Source of the DNA: Diphasiastrum complanatum
Taxonomy: Eukaryota > Streptophyta > Lycopodiopsida > Lycopodiales > Lycopodiaceae
Assembly (NCBI GenBank): GCA_029204225.1
Contig: CM055105.1
Coordinates: 11,872,404 to 11,936,403, forward strand
DNA length: 64,000 nucleotides
Direction of reading: 5' to 3'
Shown: positions 58,601 to 64,000 of the stretch, one piece after another
How the letters are laid out: each line of letters begins with the position of its first letter
Numbering within the stretch: position 1 is the first letter of the stretch
The notes under the pieces: generated by a model
Told to the model about the DNA's origin: nothing
The model's database searches: none
The model's input: only the letters and a program-made list of their open reading frames with translations
Position numbers and translations under genes: made by a program

Positions 58601-61294
58601 CTGCAAGCAACAGCAGCCATGGGTCTTGTGAACATCGTCTGAAACTGGAAGTTACTCTCTTACACAGTTTGAAATAGACAGAAATCATGATCAATTGTGA
58701 CTAAATTTACAAACTTTCCAACAAGCAAGGGCTAGTATTAATGTAAAATATTATGACTAGGATCTCAGATTCATTATTGTTACATTGAGCATGAAGGTTA
58801 AAGTGTGGAATGCATTGGTCATACCTGTGGACATAAAGGTGATATGTTTTTCCCAACAGCTTTAAGGTTTTAATGTACGCATCTCCTTCTGGAGGATGTG
58901 GAGCAGAATTAGCTTCTTCTTCAGAAATGGCATATGCCATTTGCACCGAGCCACCTCCAAGATCTACTACGCCTACAGTGTTCCTATAGTCATTCCCAAG
59001 AAATCCAAGCAGATAATTGACAGTTACCTGCAAATGCGAAGGGGTTACTGGTGAGAAGAATATAGAGCCAAAAAAAATCAAAGCTTTTTCTATAAACAGA
59101 GGCGTGTAGGCAGACTGTACATGCAAGCATGCGATTTACAAAGCCAATTTTCAATTTCAGCAACTGTCAATATACATATCCAAGAATGCTGAAATTGTCC
59201 ATCTTGGACGGAAAATTTGTAAGTCCAAAAGTGGAATGTTCAACTGTGGGCTACGGTAGAAAGCATGCGAACATCGGCAGCCAAAAGAAGCACATGTATA
59301 CAATTCGTGTTGAACACATTTCTGGAAACAGCAGAAGTGACATATTCATATGTTCACAGCAATTTACCCATTGAAAAGAGCCCTCCTGAATCCCATCCAA
59401 AATGCTAACCCAGGAACGTGAAAACTTAAATGAGCTCTGCGTTAATAGATCCTTGACCTGGAAGAACCAGAAATGCAACTTCAAAACCAGGTTTGTCTTG
59501 CACACAGCAGCTGCTTTTCTGTGCATAATCGCAAGTATAAAAGCTTTCACAGGAACATGCTTGTACAAACAGTTGCAAAAGTGGAACGAAGTGAACAAGG
59601 AAGGTTCTCAGGAAAGTGTGTTGCCACATTTTTTCTGCTTACCGATTGAAGTAATTCATTTGCTTTCTCTCCAGGTAGTGCTCTTAGCCCTGCTGTTGCC
59701 TGGCATACATACATGTGAAAATGTTTGAGACTTCAGAGAATCCAGATAGAGCTGAAAATGAAATAGGCTGGGTGGTGAAACAGACCCCCACTCTCACAGG
59801 AGTCACTGATTGAAGATTTTTTGGCACCACCTTCAGTGCTTCATCAAGTAGAGAATTCAAAGATTTGGCCCCTTCCTGAGGATTTTCATATGCACTCAAT
59901 CCAGGCTTCTTCTGCTCTAGACGTCACAGAAACATCATGAGCATAGAGCTTTTTTAGTCCATCAGTTGAAGACCAGCTTTTATAAGACACGTGATAAGAT
60001 AACTACATTAACAAGCTCAATAAACCTTAACTCAACAACACATATCTGGAACAATGACACTTCCAGGAACTGAAAGTAAGCTGCATAACTACATAAACTG
60101 TTATAGCATTCCTGTATGTCAATGAAAAAATTTAGCAGCCAAAATATACAACCACTAAACCCTAAATCATACTGAATTCAAATCTGAAGATTAAACAATG
60201 CATCACACACAAAAATTAAAGGTCTGATTACCAATTACTTTCTTATTATCTGATGTCTAATGTACACTTGAAACTAAATGCTAATTTCAATGCATCCACT
60301 ATATTAAATGGAAATAGAACACTTTGAACCAACAAGTTTGATAAATTCCAAAGTAGACTGTGAGAAATTAAACTAGCAACGTAGGTATCATTCTTCTTGG
60401 TATGACTAGTAACATCAAGTGGTAAAACAATGGCATGTAGCCTATCCTCCTAGCTAGTAGAAAACTATATCGATTGCTTTTTTTTATCATTGCCAAAAGC
60501 AATGCTTCCTGAGGACTTATCTGGCGTCATAATCTTGGTACTGATGCAATTAAGCCAATGTTGCAGGCTGTAGGGAGACATCATGCCAATGCTTTGATGA
60601 ATGAGTTTCATAATACAGTCATATTTAGCAGACACACAGTTTGCAAAAAAGAGAACAGAAGATATCAACCGATTCTTTTTTCAGTTTTCCTTTTACAACA
60701 GCAATATTGATGACTTTGAGGTGTACATCGTGTTTCAAAATATTAATAACTAGTCACACTATTGATCAGTTTAAAACTGAGAAATTTAAATATACTGTCG
60801 AAAAAGATGAAAGACTGAGCAAACAGAAAATCATTTGAAATAACGAGGTGATAAAAGATAGCATCATTACAATCCTCAGGCGAATAATTGTCCACGCAGT
60901 GAAAATTTGTTGCGACATATGCTCACTCTGCTCTCCAAAATCTCAAAACGCAAGGTGAGCAATGTTGAGGCTTTCTTACCTGTTTAAATAGCTCAATACC
61001 GTCGCCGATAGGGACGAGATCCAGCTTTTCGTTAAAGCAGAAAACGTGCACACGAGTCCCCGAGCTTCCTGCATCAAAAATGACGGAATAACGCTTTGAT
61101 CCGGCTTCCGAGCTTGAGTCATGCTGAGATAGATGCTGCAAGGAATCCGCATCATCCGTATTCAAGTCGAGTGCAGTGCGGGGCATCAGCACCAGCACAA
61201 TAGCAATGAGAACGAGAGGCACCGAAACTACCAAAATGATTCCTCGCAGCCTGTGGATCTTCTCTGCCAAGGTTTCCTGCCGAAGGCGCCTCAT
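44386..61294 (-). CDS. Apyrase (nucleoside triphosphate diphosphohydrolase, GDA1/CD39 family, APY1/APY2-like), nine exons
   Basis: Exons on the minus strand: 61294-60980, 59911-59786, 59699-59643, 59457-59368, 59027-58825, 58600-58509, 45570-45356, 45251-45059 and 44492-44386. All introns are GT-AG and phases agree, giving 465 residues, close to Arabidopsis APY2. Residues 18-37 form one hydrophobic segment after a basic start, fitting a signal-anchored Golgi or plasma-membrane enzyme. All five conserved regions are present: [12 protein letters not shown] (about 74), ATAGLRALP (148), [11 protein letters not shown] (about 186), [14 protein letters not shown] (about 215) and [15 protein letters not shown] (exon 7). 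The enzyme removes phosphates from NTP and NDP, limiting extracellular or luminal nucleotides. The start at 61294 is the first in-frame ATG. An open but ATG-less frame extends upstream, so a 5' exon cannot be excluded. Intron 6 (58508 to 45571, about 12.9 kb) is filled with transposons. Confidence 0.95.
45571..47771. other. Apyrase intron 6, transposon-free 3' part
   Basis: About 2.2 kb before the acceptor at 45571. AT-rich, no gene and no repeat I can define. Confidence 0.5.
47764..47771. repeat. Target-site duplication of the intronic hAT element (partner 52946-52953)
   Basis: GTCTGATT is present exactly at both ends of the element. Eight bases is the hAT-type duplication length. Confidence 0.85.
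49320..49957 (-). repeat. Tandem repeat array, unit about 345-363 bp (right arm)
   Basis: On the minus strand one unit starts near 49957 and the next near 49594. They match the array at 39749-40369. One unit contains the telomere-like patch at 49387-49403. Confidence 0.82.
49387..49403. repeat. Telomere-type CCCTAAACCCTAAACCC patch inside a repeat unit
   Basis: In sister units this position reads as GCTGGCCGAAACGGACGACAC. Here it is replaced by CCCTAAACCCTAAACCC, with normal unit sequence resuming on both sides (GAGGTTGTC and AAAACGGATCCCG). Confidence 0.8.
50273..50317 (+). repeat. (CT)n microsatellite, left part of a split tract
   Basis: About 22 CT units. Together with 50523-50578 it corresponds to the single GA tract at 39349-39432 of the left arm. 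Confidence 0.9.
50318..50522 (+). mobile_element. 5'-truncated retroposon end with (TTC)n tail inserted in the CT tract
   Basis: About 205 bp that is absent from the left arm. It ends 'TTTTGGCATGGAAAAGACG', 'TTAATAAAGC', then repeated TTC, resembling the 3' ends of plant LINEs with simple-repeat tails. A target duplication cannot be read because the target is itself CT repeats. Confidence 0.55.
50523..50578 (+). repeat. (CT)n microsatellite, right part of a split tract
   Basis: About 28 CT units following the TTC tail. Confidence 0.9.
50741..52162 (-). pseudogene. hAT transposase, C-terminal half (right copy, in apyrase intron 6)
   Basis: On the minus strand, the exon from 52162 ('[19 protein letters not shown]', '[11 protein letters not shown]') is followed by an exon with '[16 protein letters not shown]', an exon with '[17 protein letters not shown]' (the hAT C-terminal dimerisation motif, about 51645-51463), and an acidic last exon with '[13 protein letters not shown]'. 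This last exon ends at 50741 about 30 residues beyond the left copy. A C-run indel near 50985 shifts the frame. Upstream, only the intron up to its GTATAAC donor at about 52275 remains. The preceding exons are replaced by CT repeats. Confidence 0.87.
52276..52314 (+). repeat. (CT)n microsatellite abutting the hAT splice-donor site
   Basis: Perfect CT tract directly after GTTATAC, which is the reverse of the GTATAAC intron start. Confidence 0.9.
52315..52361 (+). repeat. (CA)n microsatellite
   Basis: Follows the CT tract without a gap. Confidence 0.9.
52406..52432. repeat. Interstitial telomere-type repeats (CCCTAAA)3 with degenerate copies
   Basis: ACCCTAAACCCTAAACCC occurs near 52407-52430, followed by degenerate units (CTTAAACCTAAATCCTAAAC) to about 52455. 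CCCTAAA/TTTAGGG is the common plant telomere unit. Confidence 0.75.
52625..52697 (+). repeat. (CT)n microsatellite, about 36 units
   Basis: Perfect CT tract between CA-rich DNA and the GGACGCG-rich hAT end. Confidence 0.9.
52954..54949. other. Apyrase intron 6, middle part
   Basis: AT-rich intronic DNA. The only structure seen is the 65-bp tandem duplication at 53530-53659. A CT-rich patch lies near 54435-54490. Confidence 0.5.
53530..53659. repeat. Tandem duplication, 65-bp unit, two copies
   Basis: 53530-53594 and 53595-53659 differ at only one visible base (CTCGATC versus CTAGATC). It is recent, or kept alike by conversion. Confidence 0.9.
54950..55526. mobile_element. 577-bp hAT-like MITE (CATAG family) in apyrase intron 6
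   Basis: It is flanked by the exact 8-bp duplication ACATAACT (54942-54949 and 55527-55534). Ends are CATAGA and TCTATG. Subterminal regions on both sides are packed with GGTTCAC/GTGAACC and CCACGGTTC palindromic motifs like those of the 139-bp element at 25172. The AT-rich interior repeats 'TTTGGGCTG' and 'TTTCACAGTT'. Confidence 0.87.
55643..55862. mobile_element. 220-bp MITE with GGACGCG-rich ends, related to the hAT at 47772
   Basis: Its right end read inward is CTAAGGTAGCGGACGC, like CTAAGGAAGCGGATGG at 47772. Both ends are CpG-rich with GGACGCG/CGTCCG motifs around a T-run, A-run centre. The flanks AACTATAG (55635-55642) and AACTATAC (55863-55870) match at 7 of 8 bases. Confidence 0.65.
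55871..56829. other. Apyrase intron 6, AT-rich stretch
   Basis: No gene or defined repeat. Very AT-rich towards 56750-56820. Confidence 0.5.
56830..57600 (+). pseudogene. Ty1/copia integrase fragment
   Basis: The plus strand reads '[14 protein letters not shown]' and '[20 protein letters not shown]' near 56880-57000, the copia integrase core. Downstream comes '[20 protein letters not shown]' then '[16 protein letters not shown]' near 57340-57480, the integrase C-terminal region. The DDE residues between are interrupted by stops. It lies antisense to the apyrase gene within intron 6. Confidence 0.8.
57601..58508. other. Apyrase intron 6, 5' part near the donor
   Basis: Up to about 57860 weak copia-like sequence may continue ('[14 protein letters not shown]'-type). 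The rest shows no structure. The intron donor is GTAAAGG at 58508. Confidence 0.45.
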
Positions 61295-61736
61295 CGTGTC
61301 TGCTACTAAAAATTTATGCTCCTTCACAGCTCCCGTAGTACTATACCTATGTCGAATTTCGCCGGCGGTGGCTGCTGACGATGACTCTGAGATTGCCGTC
61401 GTCTCCAGCTTGCCGAGACTTTAAACTTCAACCATCAACAAGCAGCATATATCTGGAGGAATCAAACCTTGAAAGTTCAAGACCTTAGGCAAAATGCCGG
61501 AAACGCTTAAATGCTATATGGCAGGTCTACGAGTAATCCATCTTACAATACAGATCTGACAAAACCTCGGGATAAGGAGCCATATTCATGCAAAACAATC
61601 ACAAATTATTGGTTAGAGTGCACCTAGGTAGCTCCGGATGTTCTACAGAGACAAGATCGCAAGAATCAATACGCATTGACAGAATATGACTACAACGACT
61701 AGTTAATCATGCTAGGCGTTATGCAGATCTAAGGCA

Positions 61737-61939
61737 CATCAAAGATTGCCACAATACTTAAAAATAAAGGAAGCCTTGTATATCACTGCATCAAAGATTG
61801 CCACAATACTAAAAAACGACATAAGCCTTGTATATCACCGCGTCAAAATTGCCACAACACTGAAAAAGAACATAAGCGTTGTATACCGCAGCATCAAAGA
61901 GTGCCACAATACTGAAAAACAAGAAGAGCCTTACATGAG
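61737..61939. repeat. Four-copy tandem repeat, unit about 52 bp, upstream of the apyrase gene
   Basis: Units at 61737-61788, 61789-61840, 61841-61891 and 61892-61939 share CATCAAAGATTGCCACAATACT and AAGCCTTGTATATCAC. The array lies 443-645 bases upstream of the start codon, so it could sit in the promoter or a 5' intron. Confidence 0.88.
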
Positions 61940-62415
61940 ATACATTTAAAGACAAAATAAACATGTGTTACGACCAAACTTACAAACTTCTTGACTTGTA
62001 GAAAAATTCCACCAAAGATCATCCAATGCAGAGCAGAAGAAGTGCTGTGAGCAACTACTACTCATCAGATTGAAATACTACTCATCAGATTGAAATGGCT
62101 GAAAAACAGACCACGATACCACAAATTCTTCGATCAGATCGACCTACAGAGTCGGAAATGGAAGACGATGATTATTATACGCGAATAATTAAAAGCAGTG
62201 AGTGCGAGGTAAACGGAGAGATGGTCGATTAATTAAGTGCGGGGGAAATGAACTCCCTCATAGGCCGTTCCGTCCTAGAGGGCCGGCCCAATGCGAGAGT
62301 AAGAGAGCCTTCCCCTGCAATGTCAATGTGAAGGTGGAAGCTTTTCTGTTTTTTTTTTTTTCCTCCGTAACTCGTACAACGCACGCGTGGATGCTTTTTT
62401 TTTTACATTTTTGTT

Positions 62416-62511
62416 GTTTGGTAGAATGTGCATGTGGACAACCAATGAGAGTCTACCACATAGCACACGCACAGCTCGTCATTGGCTGTCCACATGCACG
62501 TTCCACCGAAA
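62416..62511. repeat. Strong hairpin with about 32-bp stem, upstream of the apyrase gene
   Basis: GTGCATGTGGACAACCAATGA pairs with its partner TCATTGGCTGTCCACATGCAC with one mismatch. Pairing continues imperfectly outward (TTTGGTAGAAT with TTCCACCGAAA). The loop is about 30 nt. Each arm carries a CCAAT box. It could be a tiny MITE or a regulatory palindrome. Confidence 0.75.
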
Positions 62512-64000
62512 AGCTCGTGCTATGTGTCAACATTTGATTGGCTGATTATGAGAAGAATGATCAATTAAAATTTTGGTTGTAAAATGCACATGAACATTGT
62601 TGTGTGGGGGGGCTCCGGAGGTGCCTCCAAAATACAAATGAAACCTGAGCACTTGGCATTACGAAGCTAAGAAGCAAACGAGCAAGATAAAAACAAAATG
62701 ACCATATATTCGAGGAGAATAAATAGACGAGGATATAGTAGCTAAGCTATGTGGCCATCAACATCAATTGCACGGTTGTTTTTTTTTTAAATATGTGTAA
62801 GGGCGACCCTTAATACTAACTAATCTTCTCACTTAGGTGCCTTTACCAAAAGCTGCATGCTCTTGATTTTTCGAATTTATTTTAGTTCTTTGGCAGGCTC
62901 AAAAGGGAGGCTTTAGACCCTCTTTAAAAGCATGATGCAGTCCACTAGATAGACTACGGCACAAACTTAGGCAATGATAAAACTTTAGCTTGCATGTGGA
63001 AGATGATCTATAAATACGTTGCACACCTACCTCAGGGTCGGGTTCGTAGCTTAATTTCTTGCCACATAGCAATGCACGATCCGGTGGAGCCATCGTCAGC
63101 ATCTTTCACCAAGAAAACGACACTTAGAAGCGTCTCGGGAGAGAGGACTCCATATGGGGTATCGACAGTCCGGATGACAAGGAGACATCAAACTTCTTTT
63201 GATCGGAGCTTCTGAGAAGTGATCAGAACGATCGTCGTAAGAGGAATTCACGGAAGTATTACGGAAAAACTTGCAGTTTGGTGGTTTTGGGAAAATCATC
63301 GGTGATGGCCTCATAATTCACTGTGTGAACAACCGTTGGCGCAACAGGACTTGCAAAGGATTTGCAAAGAGCAGTGACAGAGAGCCATAGCAATTTACAG
63401 AGATCGATTGGGTGGAAAACTGAGTGTTTTAGAAATTTTCGGTTTCAAGGGGTGTCGATGGATTTCTGAGAAAATCAGCTTGTTAGTCGATACTGCACCA
63501 ATTGGCAAACTGTAAATTGCATCAGGGCACTAGAGGCAGGGCAACCTCAATGTGGAAGAAAGCTGCAAGAGAAAGCTTAGGGAAAGCCTGAGTGGAGCCC
63601 AAGAAATCTCTCTTGGTTTCTAGCTAGGGTTTTACAACACAAAACTATGGATCTTCCACTATAGAAGATATTTTTCAAAGCTGTAAAAGCACAATCAATG
63701 GCGCCTTGGTGAGTGGAATGATCAGCCAAAGGGCCATGAGCGACCGCACGCCAGCAAGGATGTTGGATCTGTTTTTGGGACCCTCCTACCAATGGCTCTT
63801 GTATTTTCATAATTTCATCCATTAGTGCCAAGTTCACTACATGTCTAGATGCCCTCAATTGCTCCTCTATTCTCTTTGACCTACGGGGCCCATCTGTTGG
63901 TGATTTAGGTATCGTGGAAATGTAATTCCCTTCGTCAAAGAGCCGCCTAGCCCACAATGGACGTGGCTTCCCTTGTGGTGCTGTGACAGACTTGTTTTCT
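62512..64000. other. Right-hand intergenic DNA; one weak minus-strand frame
   Basis: A 126-codon minus-strand frame (63957-63577; 'GPRRSKRIEEQLRASRHV', 'NLALMDEIMKIQEPLVGGS') has a protein-like composition at its start but no motif I recognise. It could be a relic exon of an element running off the window. Otherwise nothing is seen. Confidence 0.3.

Noticed and set aside
61295-61424. ATG-less open extension upstream of the apyrase start on the minus strand
   Set aside because: It could be a 5' exon end, but no ATG or convincing acceptor is seen, and the residues from 61294 already align with the usual plant apyrase N terminus.
1-64000. CRISPR array, operon, phage or other prokaryotic system
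   Set aside because: No spaced direct repeats, no bacterial gene order or ribosome-binding sites. Introns and retroelements show plant nuclear DNA.

Overview
The window is nuclear DNA from a vascular plant with a large, repeat-rich genome. The evidence is GT-AG introns up to about 13 kb, two plant-type multi-exon genes, chromodomain Ty3/gypsy elements primed by initiator tRNA-Met, a plant-type LINE, Ty1/copia fragments, hAT transposons, MITEs and very long GA/CT microsatellites. The species cannot be named from the sequence. The very long introns and repeat load would suit a fern or another large-genome lineage, but that is a guess.

Positions 1-21655 are a nest of retroelements. A non-autonomous LTR element (left end outside the window, 3' end at 4042) lies beside a LINE that occupies 4197-21655. 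The LINE is split by two later insertions. One is a minus-strand Ty3/gypsy element at 4694-11454 (5-bp target duplication CTATC). The other is a plus-strand chromodomain Ty3/gypsy element at 12248-18374 (target duplication AGGTG). With both removed, the LINE reads ORF1 (DUF4283-like region, zinc knuckle) then ORF2 (endonuclease, truncated reverse transcriptase), ending in an A-rich tail. Its tail lies only 96 bp before the start codon of the first host gene.

Positions 21752-27572 (+) are a four-exon gene for a 693-residue ankyrin plus double BTB/POZ protein of the Arabidopsis At2g04740 type. Its 3.36-kb third intron holds an old gypsy remnant that carries a precisely inserted MITE.

Positions 27573-44385 are intergenic. 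They hold microsatellites, two pieces of a Ty1/copia element, two separated halves of a hAT transposase gene in divergent orientation, and the left arm of a large inverted repeat.

Positions 44386-61294 (-) are a nine-exon gene for a 465-residue APY1/APY2-like ecto-apyrase with all five apyrase conserved regions. Intron 6 is about 12.9 kb. It contains a hAT element at 47772-52945 with an exact 8-bp target duplication (GTCTGATT), further MITEs, microsatellites and a copia fragment. This hAT element is the right arm of the inverted repeat, so the two arms (37723-42986 and 47778-52203) bracket the last three apyrase exons. Upstream of the apyrase lie a four-copy 52-bp tandem repeat and a strong hairpin.

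Most stand-out observations concern the transposons: a hAT family with CpG-rich GGACGCG ends and long repeat arrays, a telomere-repeat patch inside one array, a five-hairpin leader shared by a coding and a non-coding LTR element, and an approximately 430-bp imperfect palindrome. No bacterial-type genes, CRISPR arrays, rRNA or convincing tRNA genes were seen.
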